Assembly (NCBI RefSeq): GCF_016808335.1
Contig: NC_053146.1
Span: forward strand, 8,997,015-9,061,014
From: Panicum virgatum
Taxonomy: Eukaryota; Streptophyta; Magnoliopsida; Poales; Poaceae
Reading direction: 5' to 3'
Length of the DNA stretch: 64,000 nt
Below are positions 33,701 to 44,277 of the stretch, in pieces. Below the pieces are notes generated by a model that was given only the letters and a program-made list of their open reading frames with translations, had not been told where the DNA came from and did not search any database. A program made the translations under genes and the position numbers. Within the stretch, counting starts at the first letter, position 1; each line of letters starts with the position of its first letter.

Positions 33701-34149
33701 GCCAACACTTAAAAGTTAATGCAGTCAGTCAGCCAACCTAGAGCCTCATAGTTTGTGTTATACTTGTTGAGTACAAGTTGTGTACTCACTCTTGCCTCTT
33801 CTCTACTTTTTCCTCTCGGATACGCTACTGCTGCTCAGTTCCTGCCGACGCGAGGGAGTTCGCTCAGCGCTTCCAGGACTACGAGGACTTCTAGGCATTC
33901 GTCTCTCAGTCGACGTCCCTGTGGCGCCCTGCTCAGCTTCGGAGAGTTTTTACCGTATTTGTACTTCGTTTCCGCTGTATCAGACATTTTGTCATTTATG
34001 TAATAAATAACATTCGTATTCGCTTTATTATGTCTTTTTACGTGATATGTGCTATGATATACTGTTCATTATGTTGTATATACGTGTGACTTGATCCTGG
34101 CACGTATATGATTGCTCGGTTTATGTTCTTTTATAAACCGGGTGTTACA
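30762..34149. mobile_element. solo LTR, 3388 bp, probably Del/Tekay gypsy (duplication AGGTG)
   Basis: Ends TGTAACACCC and GGGTGTTACA, with perfect AGGTG duplications at 30757-30761 and 34150-34154. The outer Tat element carries the matching undisrupted sequence (ttgccacctgcgtggcaa near 48845-48860, minus strand), an empty site that confirms the insertion. The great LTR length, the GC-rich middle and a frame rich in Glu, Gln and Tyr near 32710-32810 are what I recall for Del/Tekay LTRs. No internal retroviral domain is present. A C24 run at 31606-31629 interrupts it. Confidence 0.85.
31606..31629. repeat. poly(C)24 run
   Basis: An uninterrupted homopolymer of 24 C in the solo LTR. It is a G-quadruplex or i-motif candidate, and its length may be an assembly artefact. 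Confidence 0.9.
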
Positions 34150-34344
34150 AGGTGGCAATGTGTTTGTATTTTGCGATGGCTTCGCGCCGGTAACCCTTTG
34201 TAATCATTATTTACATTTGAGCAATAAAGTCCCCTCTCTCCTCTACGGGGAGGATGACCGAGGGTATAGGGGAGTACAGAGAGTTGCGACCCTCGAATAT
34301 GCGTGAAGTCTCCTTCGCGGGGGCGTGTCAGCGCACCCGCGGGT

Positions 34345-34357
34345 GTAGCCCCCGAGG
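34345..34357 (-). other. extra polypurine-tract-like motif
   Basis: The same 13 bases, CCTCGGGGGCTAC on the minus strand, as the terminal tract at 29655, again followed by gtgt-free sequence and not an LTR. Its counterpart in the outer element is at 48637-48649. Confidence 0.5.
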
Positions 34358-35667
34358 CCTTGGAGGAGAGTTTGTGCTCGTCCAAGGGCTATAAACGTTG
34401 TCCCACTGGGTTGCCTCACCGGGGTGGCCATCCAGAGTCTTTTTCAGCCGGTAACGGCACTCTTTCAGCAGCCCTCGGCATTCTCCGTGCTGGTACAGCG
34501 ACCCGGCGTTCAGCTTAATCATCAGGGGAGCGTACGTTAATAGCGGGGGGTATGGTTATACACATGGAGCTTCATAATTGACGGTCGTCGACTTATTCGA
34601 GGGTGCGGTTTGAACCGTGGTGTGCGAGGAGCCCCCGAGCCTAGGCCCGCGTGAAGGCATTCAGGGAAACCCTCGACTTTGATTACGACCCTCGTCGCCC
34701 TTCCACAGGGAGGAGGGGTGAAGCGCACCATGCTACCCATGCCCGGGCCGTGAGCAATGGCTGCTTCGATGAGCTATTAGCGGGTAGTTCAAGCGGACGT
34801 CCGTGCCCCGTTCGATAAGGGTTGGCTCGTGGTCCATAGACACGTCACATAAAGCACTCGCGAAGGTTCGCTAGGTGGGGCTCGGACCCATTCGATAGGG
34901 TCCGAGTGCTCGATGCTCTCCCTCGATGGGATCCCCTTCTAGGCACCCTCGACTGGCCTTGAACACTGCGTAGGATGTCTCGAACTCCGTGTTCGAGGGT
35001 AGCTTGTATGGCACATCCCTGCAGTCCCTGACTCTGGCGATCTGAGGCGCCTGTCGAACCCCCGAAGGGCCAGGCTTCGAACCCCTGATCAGTAAGGCCT
35101 CAAAATGCGATTCCTTCGAGAGTTAAGGGACCCCCGAAGGAATATTCTGTCTTGATTCAAAAACGACACAGAGTCGCGAGTCACGCGCGTGGGTCTTCCG
35201 CAAGTAGTGGGCGACGTGGCCCGATTCGTGCGGTGCGGTGCGGGCACGCCTTTTCAGACGGCAGCCTCGGGCAGACGAAGCGGCGTGGGCGGCGACTGAC
35301 GGATGGGATAGCGCAATAGTCGCGCCGCGCCCGCCGGTTACCGTGCCGCAGTTATTGCTGCGTGCGCGCGTGGGAGACTCCGTGGTCGTGGGGCCCAGCC
35401 GTTAGTGATAGCGAAATCTACCGCATTCAATGCGGTAGATTCGGGCTGTGGTTGCGGCTGTGCCCGTCATGGTGATTAAAAACGAAGAGAAAGGGGGTGT
35501 TTGGGCTCACCTGGCTATTTGCCTTCGTCTCCCTTTGCCTCCTCTGCCTCCCCTGCATCCTGAGCCCGCAGCCAAGAGCGAAAGGAGGAAGAGGAAGGAG
35601 AGAGAGAGAGAGCACACCTTAGCTATCCCGGAACCTTCACTCCCACCCCTCCCTTCGATTCGAAGAG
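34358..35667. other. noncoding 3' region of the inner Tat element
   Basis: Shared with the outer element in inverse orientation (compare 47885-48640 and 27640-28195). It has no open frame of note. A GC-rich upstream region with agagagagag near 35600 leads into the antisense gene and should hold its promoter. I see no clear TATA box. Confidence 0.55.
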
Positions 35668-38600
35668 ATGTCTGACATCCAGGAGCCTTTGCCGTGGGGC
35701 AAGTCCTCCGTCACCGTGGCGGTTCTGGAGCAGCTGGTCGCCGATCGGCTGCTGCCGCGGAACTCTGACTCGGGGGCGCCGGCGTAGATTTCCCCGCATC
35801 CAGACGAGACCGAGCCCAAGCCCCCGCAAGGCTATGTTGTGAGCTTCGTGCGCCTCCACGAGCGAGGCTTCGGCGTCCCCGTCAGCAGGTTTATGCGGGC
35901 GTTGTGCGACTACTAGGGAGTGGAGCTGCACAACTTCAGCCCCAACTCCATCTTGTAGGCGGCGGTCTTCGTCGCCATCTGCGAGGGGTACCTCGGCATT
36001 GAAGCCCACTGGGACCTCTGGATCCATCTGTTCCGAGGTGAACTCTTCGTCGAGAATGCGCGGGGCCAACCGAGGCTGTTCGCGCGTGCCGGTGGCCTGA
36101 CGCTCCACGTCCGCCCGACCCGGAGGAATTTTTACATCTCAAGCAAGATGACGACGAACAACGCCGGGTGGAGTCGAGGGTGGTTCTACCTTCGGAACTA
36201 CAAGGGCGCGCTCCTAGCGTTCACTAACAGAGTTCTCCGGGAGCGACCGCCGAAGTGTGACTGGGGGGTGTCGCCCCCAGCGCAACAAGCCAAGCTCGAG
36301 GGTCTCACCGACGCGCTGGCGCGTCTAGCGAAGAAGGGGTTGATGGCGGCGGCCGTCATCACGAACTTCCATTAGCAGAGGGTGATTCCCCTCATGGAAA
36401 GGGCCCTGCCGATCTTCCAGCTCACCCCCGGGAGCCAGGTTGAAGGCTCGAGGACGTCGAAAAAGCTGCTTTCCCACTCCACCGCCGTCCGGAGGGCGAA
36501 GTACGCGGTGGCAGAGTTCCCCCAAAATCCCGAGGATCTCTGGAGGATCAAGATGCGCCCTGAGCCGGGGTACATTTCTCTGGTAAGTATTGATTTCGAA
36601 TCCGCTGTGTGTTGTGTAGCCCCCCTTTCCTGACTCCATCTCGGGCGTGCTTTGTAGGGGTTGAGGTGTGGCATCTCGAAGCCCCCGGTCCTGGAACAAC
36701 GCCAGATCAATCGCCTCCACGCGGAGAAGATGAAAAGGCGGAAGGACGCGGCGGAGGCAAAGGTCAAGAGGAAGAGGAAAAGGAAGGCAAAGCACGACAA
36801 GGCGTGCAAGATTGCTCGTGCGGAGGGGAAGTCGCGGCCCGCCATGCCCGAGTCCTCGGAGGAGGATGAGGAGGAGGCCTCGGATGCCGAGGACCACGTT
36901 CTGGGGAGCGACGGGGCTGCTGCGGGTGCGAGCCCCCCACCGTTCTACCTGTGGGACGATGACGAGGGGGCACCCGTAGCACCAGAAGAGACGAGGGCCA
37001 TGGCGGAGTCATCGGCGAATCCCTCCCTCGAGGGTGCGGAGCGGGAGTCGTCCCCGCCGGCAGTCGGTGAGGAGACGCCCGTGCCCCAGGTCCTGGTCCG
37101 TGGCGACGAGGCTGCGGCGGGCGAGGAGTCGTCCGTGCTGGCAGCCTCAAGTCACCAAGCCGACACGAGGGGCCGCCCTCGGGGCAGTCTTCGAAGGGCG
37201 GCACGGTGACTCGGGCCCGAAGAAGCGCCACAAGGAAGCGGAGCATGAGTGCTCGATCCGGGTAAGTAAACTTGGGTTTCGTTTTTGTTGCGTGTTTGGT
37301 CGATTTCTCGATCTTGTTGTCCTCAACTTGTGTTCCTCGATTTCCAGCCCCGGGGCCGTCGCCAAGGATGTGGTGCAGCTTGCCCCGGCTAAGGACCTCA
37401 AGACCGGGGCACACAGCACGCCGCACACGGCGCCGCAGCCCCTGCCTGCCGTGGACCTCGAGGCGGCGGCCGCGAAGCTACGGGAGGCCATGGCTCGAGG
37501 GGCCCAGGCGGCGCAGCAAGCTCGAGCACAGGAGGAGGAGGGCGACGCCGGCCAGAGCGGTGCCAAAGCAGCCGCTCAGGTTGCCGACGCCGAGGAGACC
37601 GGCCAGGGTGGCACGGACGGCACTGCCCTAGCAGTTACTAAAGTTGAGGCCGGTCAGGGCAATGCGGCTAGCGCCGCCCGACCGGACACAGGAGGAGAGA
37701 CCGGCGGGGGCACGCAGGAGCGCCCTGCCGACCAAACAAAGGAGACCCTCGTCCTCGAGCCCTCGAGGGCCGAGGGCGAGGGCGTCGCAGAGGAAGAGAT
37801 GGCGCAAGGGGCGCCAGGGGTGGAAGGAGCCCCCGTCTCGGAGCCCACCGAGGCCCGGGACGAGGGCACCGTCGCGGTGGTGCCCGCGCCAACGGCGCAA
37901 GGGAGCGCGGCGGTGGTGGTGGAGCTGCCGGACAGCAGCGAAGAATACGGGGACTCGATAGACATCGACCCCGCTGCTGCGGCAAGCACCGCCGCGCACA
38001 TTGCCGAGTTCGCATCGGCCAGCGCGGGTGTGCTCGAGGCGGGGTCGTCCGTGGGGCCCCATCATGGGGTGATCGTCCCGTCTGGGCCCCCCTCGGAGTT
38101 TCTCCGCAAGGAGCAAGAGGAGGAGGAGGCCTGGATCGCGCAGATGAGCGTTGGTCACGAGATCTTGCAAGCCCTTGACCGCGCCTTCAAGCTCCACCAG
38201 AATACGAATTACCAGGTCAGCCAGGTAAATATTTCCCCCGAAAATTGCTCGGATTCGGTTTAACTTTAATGTGTCTTCACCCACGCCCTTCCTCTTGCAG
38301 CGGCTGAGGGACATCTCGCGCGAGAAGAGCACCGAGATGACCCGGATGTACTCCCAGATGAGCCAGCTCGGCCAGCACAACACCGAGCTGGTGCTCAAGA
38401 ACATCGAGGCCAACACGAGAATGGCGGATCTGGGAGCGCGTCAGCAGGCGCTGGAGGAGGAACTGGCGCAGGTTGCCGGTGAGCGGGATGTCCAGAGGGC
38501 GGCAGCAGAGCAGAAGGCCCGGGAGGCCGAGGCGCAAGCTACCGAGCTGCAACACCTCCGGACGGTGCTCGAGGGGAAGACTCGGGAAGCCGAGGCGCAG

Positions 38601-39354
38601 AGCGCCGAGCTACAGCGCCTTGGGGCATCGCTCGAGCAGCAAAAGACCGAGCTTCTCCACAAGGAGGTGGCCATAGCTGCGCTCACCGGGACCCTCCGGG
38701 AAATGGGCGAGGCCCTCGAGGGGAAGGAGGTGGCCCTCCAGAATGTGGGGCCCGCTCTTAGGGAGAAGGAAGCCTCCTTGTGCTCGCTCGAAGAGGCCGC
38801 CCGGACCCAGAAGGAGGAGGCACAGAGGAACATCACGGGTGAGTACCTTCGAGTTTTCGTCGATTTGTTTCTTTTTGTAGCTTACAATGATTTCCTTTGT
38901 CCAGAGCTGAGCCAGAAAGTGGCGGATGAGTCCGCGGCAAAGGAAGCGGTCCACACTGTGCTCACGGCGGCACAGATGGAGTTTGCTGAGCTGGAGCAAA
39001 CCGCCGTGAGCGTGTGTCAAGAGCTCGAGGGGGAGGGTGCCGTCTCGGGCAGTTCGGTGATTAGCCGCCTGTGCGCTAGGCGGCCGGATTGCTGAACACG
39101 CCAAGAGCACCTTCCGTCTCGGTGTCTTGCGGGCCCTCGTCGAGGCCTCGACACACTACCTCATGGATCTCCAGAGGGTGTCGTTGGGGTACGTCGTTCC
39201 CGATGATGCTGATGCGGACGCCGTGTCGGCCATCATGGACGAAGCCGCGGAGGAGTTCGCCACCATCCTCGCCGAGAAGCTCGAGGCAGACATCCCTCCC
39301 ATCACCGAATTCGACGCCACTGAAGACCCGCAAGGGGGGGATGGTAGTCTGTAG
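35668..39354 (+). pseudogene. antisense spliced gene of the inner Tat element (Transposase_28-like plus coiled coil)
   Basis: Antisense to the element. Exon 1 is 35668-36582, followed by GTAAGT. Exon 2 starts at 36658 (GLRCGISKPP) and ends near 37261 before GTAAGT. Exon 3 runs from about 37349 to 38224. Exon 4 starts near 38301 (RLRDISREKSTEMTR) and ends near 38839 before GTGAGT. The last exon starts near 38905 and ends at 39354. Motifs: FGVPVSRFMRAL, EGYLGIEAHWDLW, KMTTNNAGW, a Lys/Arg-rich segment, an acidic Ala-rich segment and a long coiled coil. Breaks: four amber codons in exon 1 (near 35786, 35915, 35956 and 36373), a frame change in exon 2 near 37190, and another near 39085. It is probably not translated now. 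The domain is one I remember as Pfam 'putative gypsy type transposon'. Confidence 0.72.
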
Positions 39355-39941
39355 GAAAACTGGGCCTCGAAGCCCGTGTAATGGATTAGTGATTATTGTA
39401 GTCGCACTTTGTAATCGTACCTTATGAATATAAGAGATTTTTGTTGAATCGATTGTGTGGCCCATCGAGGCCTTGTGTGTTCGAGCCTATGTTTCTTTAC
39501 TTTATTTCCATGTTCTCGTATGCGACTTAGATAAACGTCTGCGAGGAATTTCGCGTTCATAAGAAATGTAGGCGTAGGGTTGTGAGGGGGGTGCCGTATC
39601 CCGGAGGCATAGGCGGCCCCACGACTCGGCCGGCCCCGTACCATAGTTGCTTACGCCTCACGTCCGTTTCTTCCAAGGATACGAGAAGCTTAGGGGCGAG
39701 ACGGAAATATTTCGAAAAAACATTGGTGATTTTTGGGGACCTTCGGGGGTTCCCCCCGTAGTAGCCCCCGAGGGAGGCTTGGCTTTGCCGAGGGTAAAGC
39801 CAAGTGTACCTCAGTGTTCGTGCGCATTCGAGCCCTCGAGGGTCCGAAAGGTTCCCAAAAATAAACAAGCAAAGCGTACTTCTTTATTATTTCGGGAAAT
39901 TGAAAATACGGACACAAACAATGTACAAAAATTTCGAAATT
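39355..39941. other. spacer between antisense gene end and pol end, inner Tat element
   Basis: The two convergent units end about 590 bases apart. The spacer holds a third CCTCGGGGGCTAC copy (minus, 39761-39773) and an AATAAAG-type signal for pol (minus, near 39885). The outer element keeps the same spacer at 23326-23886. Confidence 0.6.
39761..39773 (-). other. extra polypurine-tract-like motif
   Basis: Minus-strand CCTCGGGGGCTAC just downstream of the pol stop, identical to the tract beside the 3' LTR. It could serve as a central tract. Confidence 0.5.
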
Positions 39942-42900
39942 CTAAGGATAGAAGCGACGTAGCTGTTGTATGTTCCAAGCGTTGGTGAGGACTTCGCCTT
40001 TGTCGTTCGCCAGCTTGTACGTGCCGGGTTTTAACACCTCGGCGATTATGTACGGTCCTTCCCATGGTGGTGAGAGTTTGTGGCGGCCCCTGTTGTCCTA
40101 TCGAAGCCTCAGCACCAAGTCCCCTTCGTTGAGGTCTCGGCGTCGGACCCTCTGCGCTTGATACCTTCATAAGGACTGCTGGTAGCGCGCAGAGTGGAGG
40201 AGCGCCACGTCTCGAGCCTCGTCCACTTGGTCCAGCGAGTCTTTGCGAGCTCGCTAGTTTTGTTGCTCTTGGTATGCCTTGAGCCTTGGCGATCCGTACT
40301 CCAAGTCAGTGGGGAGTATGGCCTCGGCGCCATAGACGAGGAAGAACGGGGAAAAGCCCGTGGCTCTGCTTGGGGTCATCCTCAGGCTCCAGATGACCGA
40401 GGGTAGCTCCGTGAGCCACCTCCAGCCAAATTTGTTCAGCTTGTTGAAGATCCTTGGCTTCAGTCCTTAGAGGATCATGCCATTGGCACGCTCAACTTGC
40501 CCGTTCGTCTGTGGGTGTGCCACAGCCGACCAATCCACGCGTATGTGGAAGCTGTCACAGAACGCCAAGAACTTCTTGCCTGTGAACTGGGTGCCATTGT
40601 CGGTGATGATCGAGTTCGGGACCCCGAACCTAAAGACAATATCGTTGAAGAATAGAACTGCTTGCTCGGATTTGATCTTGCCGATGTGTCGAGCCTCGAT
40701 CCACGTGGAGAATTTGTCAACCACCACCAGCAAGTGTGTGAAGCCCTCGGGCGCCTTCAGCAGCGGGCCGACGAGGTCCAGTCCCCACAGTGAAAGGCCA
40801 TGTGATGGGGATTGTCTACAGAGCATGGGCCGGGAGGTGTGTTTTTCGAGCATAGAACTAGCAACCCTCGTAGGGCCGCACGACGTCAGTGGCGTCGGCG
40901 ACCGCGGTGGGCCAATCGAAACCTTGCCGAAATGCGTTGCCCACGAGGGTGCGCGGCGCAGCGTGATGGCCAAAGATGCCGGCGTGGATGTCACGGATCA
41001 GCTCCTTACCCTCGGGGACGGGGATGCATCGTTGCATGACACCCGAGGGACTGCGCTTGTATAGCACGTCATCGATTAGAACGAAGGACTTGGCCCTCCT
41101 GGCAAGGCGCCGGGCCTGAGCACGGTTCGAGGGTAGGGTCCCTCGAATCATCCAGTCGAGATACTGGACGCACCAATCATGCGAAGTGGGGGCCTCGTCA
41201 ACTTCCATTGCCTCGGCCTCGTCCGCGGCGGTAGTCCCGAAGTCAATGTCCATGGGCTCGACTTCGTCCGCCGGGGGGTTCCCGCCGGAGGGCCCAGCGG
41301 ACGAGGGGCCTGGCTCCGTCGGATCCTTGAACTCGACAGAGGGTTTGGTGATGTCGCGAGCGAAGATGTTCGGGGGGACAGTGGTTCGCCCCGACGCGAT
41401 CTTGGCTAATTCGTCGGCGTCCTCGTTGTACTTGCACGGGACATGATTGAGCTCTAGGCCGTCGAACTTGTCTTCGAGGCGGCGCACTGCATTGCAGTAT
41501 GCCTCCATCTTTGGGTCGTGGCAGCTAGATTCCTCCATCACTTGGTCGACGACGAGTTGAGAGTCGCCGCGCGCGTCGAGGCGTTTGACGCCGAGCTCGA
41601 TGGCGATGCGGAGGCCGCTGAGGAGGGCCTCGTACTCCGCCATGTTGTTCGAAGCAGGGAAATGCAAGCGTATCACGTACCGCATGTGTGCTCCGAGGGG
41701 TGAGATGAAGAGGAGGCCGGCACCGGCGCCGGTTTTCATCACCGACCCGTCGAAGTACATAGTCTAGCATTCGCCCTGGATTTGTGGTGGGGGTAGCTGA
41801 ATGTCCGTCCATTCAGCCACGAAGTCGGCCAAAATTTGGGACTTGATCGCTTTGCGGGGAGCGTAGGTAAGAGTTTCTCCCATCAGCTCCACGGACCATT
41901 TGGCAATCCTACCCTCGGCTTCCCGGTTGCGGACTATCTCTCCCAAAGGGAAAGACGAGACCACGGTGATGGGATGGGCCTCGAAGTAGTGGCGTAACTT
42001 GCGCCGAGCCAAAACCACTGCGTAGAGCAGCTTTTGAATCTGCGAATAGCGTGTCTTAGTTTCAGACAACACCTCGCTGATGTAGTACACCGGCCGTTGG
42101 ACGGGCAGAGCATGGCCCTCCTCTTGTCTTTCGACCACGATCACCGCGCTAACCACTTGGGTCGTCGCAGCTACGTAAAGGTAGAGGGGTTCGCTGTCCG
42201 TTGGTGGTGTGAGAATGGGGGCGCGAGTGAGCAACGCCTTCAGCCTTTCGAGGGCTTCTTGGGCTTCGGGGGTCCACGTGAAGCGTTCGGTTTTCCTCAA
42301 GAGTCGATACAGGGGTAAGCCTTTCTCGCCGAGACGCGAGATGAACCGGCTAAGGGACGCTAGGCATCCCACGACCCTCTGTACCCCTTTTAGTCTCGGA
42401 TCGGTCCCATCCGAGTGATGGCCGAGACTTTCTCAGGGTTGGGCTTGATGCCCCACTAGGAGACAACGAAACCCAAAAGCATACCTCGAGGCACCCCGAA
42501 CACGCACTTCTCGGGGTTGAGTGTTACCCCCTTGGCCCGTAGGCAATTGAATGCGACCCTGAGATCGGCAACCAGGTCGTCCACCTTCCTGGTTTTTACA
42601 ACGATTTCGTCGACATATGCTTCTACGCTGCGCCCGAGATGGTCTCCGAAAACGTGGAGCATACACCGCTGGTATGTGGCTCCGGCGTTTCTGAGGCCAA
42701 AGGGCATCGTAACGTAGCAGTACATGCCGAAAGGTGTGATAAAAGAAGTCGCGAGCTGGTCGGACTCTTTTATCTTGATTTGGTGGTAACCGGAGTAAGC
42801 ATCAAGAATGGATAGAAGTTCGCATCCCGCAGTAGAATCTACAATCTGATCAATTCGTGGCAAAGGAAAGGGAACCTTCGGACATGTCTTATTTAGACTA

Positions 42901-44277
42901 GTGTAATCTACACACATCCTCCAGTTTCCACTCTTTTTCTTCACTAATACTGGATTAGCTAGCCACTCGGGATGGAATACCTCCTTGATGAATCCGGCCA
43001 CCAGAAGTTTCTGCAACTCCTCGCTGATCGCCCAGCGCTTGAGCTCGTCGAAGTGGCGTAGGCGTTGCTTCACTGGCTTGGAGTTGGGTCGGACATCAAG
43101 GGAGTGCTCGGCGACCTCCCTCGGTATGCCAGGCATATCCGATGGGCTCCACGCGAAGATGTCAGCGTTGGCGCGGAGAAAATCGATGAGCACCACTTCC
43201 TATTTGTCGTTGAGGGTGGCGCTGATCTGCAACGCCTTGTCGTTGGGGTGGCTCGGGTCAAGGGGCACCTTCTTGATACCCTCGGCGGGTTCGAAATTCC
43301 CGGTGTGTCGGTGCGTGGAGTCCAAGGCCTCGCTTGCCATTTTGTCGAGGGTGGCTACAAGGGCCTCGTCCTCTGCTTGAGCCTCCGCGCGCTCAACGCA
43401 CTCGACGTCGCATTCGTAGGCGTACTCGAACGAAGAGCCGATGGTGATGACGCCCTTTGGACCCGGCATCTTGAGCTTGAGGTAGGTGTAGTTGGGGACG
43501 GCCATGAACTTGGCGTAGCAAGGACGACCAAAGATGGCATGATAGGATCCTCGAAACCCCACCACCTCAAAAGTGAGTACCTCCTTGCGGAAGTTAGCTG
43601 CCATACCGAAGCATACAGGTAGATCGATCTGGCCGAGGGGTTGGACGCGCTTCCCCGGCGCAACGCCATGGAATGGCGACTTGCTGGGGCAAAGCTTGTC
43701 CAGTCCGATCCCCATGAGCTCTAAGGTGTGGGCGTACATGATGTTGAGGCTGCTGCCTCCGTCCATGAGCACCTTGGAGCAGCGGGTGTTGCCGATGATG
43801 GGATCGACAACGAGCGGATACCGTCCCGGATGCGGGACGTAGTCGGGGTGGTCCTCGCGGCCAAAGGAAATGGTGTCCTTCGACCAGTCGAGGTAGGATG
43901 GCGTGGCCTTGGTGACGGAGAAAACTTCCCGGCGCTCACGCTTGTGTTGCCGATATGTCATGTTTGTCGTTGCTCCTCCAAAGATGAAGAAGGCGTTCTC
44001 CACTGGGGGGAACTCGTCATCTCCACCTTTGTCGCCCGTATCCTTCTTCTTATCTTCGTCGCGATGCGCGACGCAGTTGTAGTATTTCTTGAGCATCTCG
44101 CACTGCTCAAGAGTGTGGTTGACTGGGCCCTTGTGGTAAGGGCACAACTTCTTAAGCATATCATCGAACTGGCCACCACCGCCTCGGGGTGGCAGCGAAG
44201 GCCTCCTCGGAGTCCTCTGCCTCCCCTGAGCCGCGCTGGTTCGGTGGGACCGTCTTCTTTCCCTTCCTCCCCCGCTT
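39942..44277 (-). pseudogene. gag-pol polyprotein, pol part, inner Tat element (inactivated)
   Basis: Domains in order: zinc knuckle-like CPYHKGPVNHTLEQC; aspartic protease (VLMDGGSSLNIMY); reverse transcriptase (42456-43196 and beyond); RNase H; a second, archaeal-type RNase H (MYFDGSV, NNMAEYEALL, RGDSQLVVDQV, NEDADELAKIA); integrase with an HHCC region and DDE (GLDLVGP, ITDNGTQF, NGQVERANG); and C-terminus LRRFYP. The RT active site reads YVDE, not YVDD, so a catalytic Asp is replaced. Further breaks: frame change near 44171-44190; amber at 43200, 42456, 41764 and 40858; frame changes near 42390 and 40788; stop at 40467 and others after it. The amber codons mostly look like C-to-T or G-to-A changes, as expected for methylated, silenced DNA. 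Confidence 0.87.
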
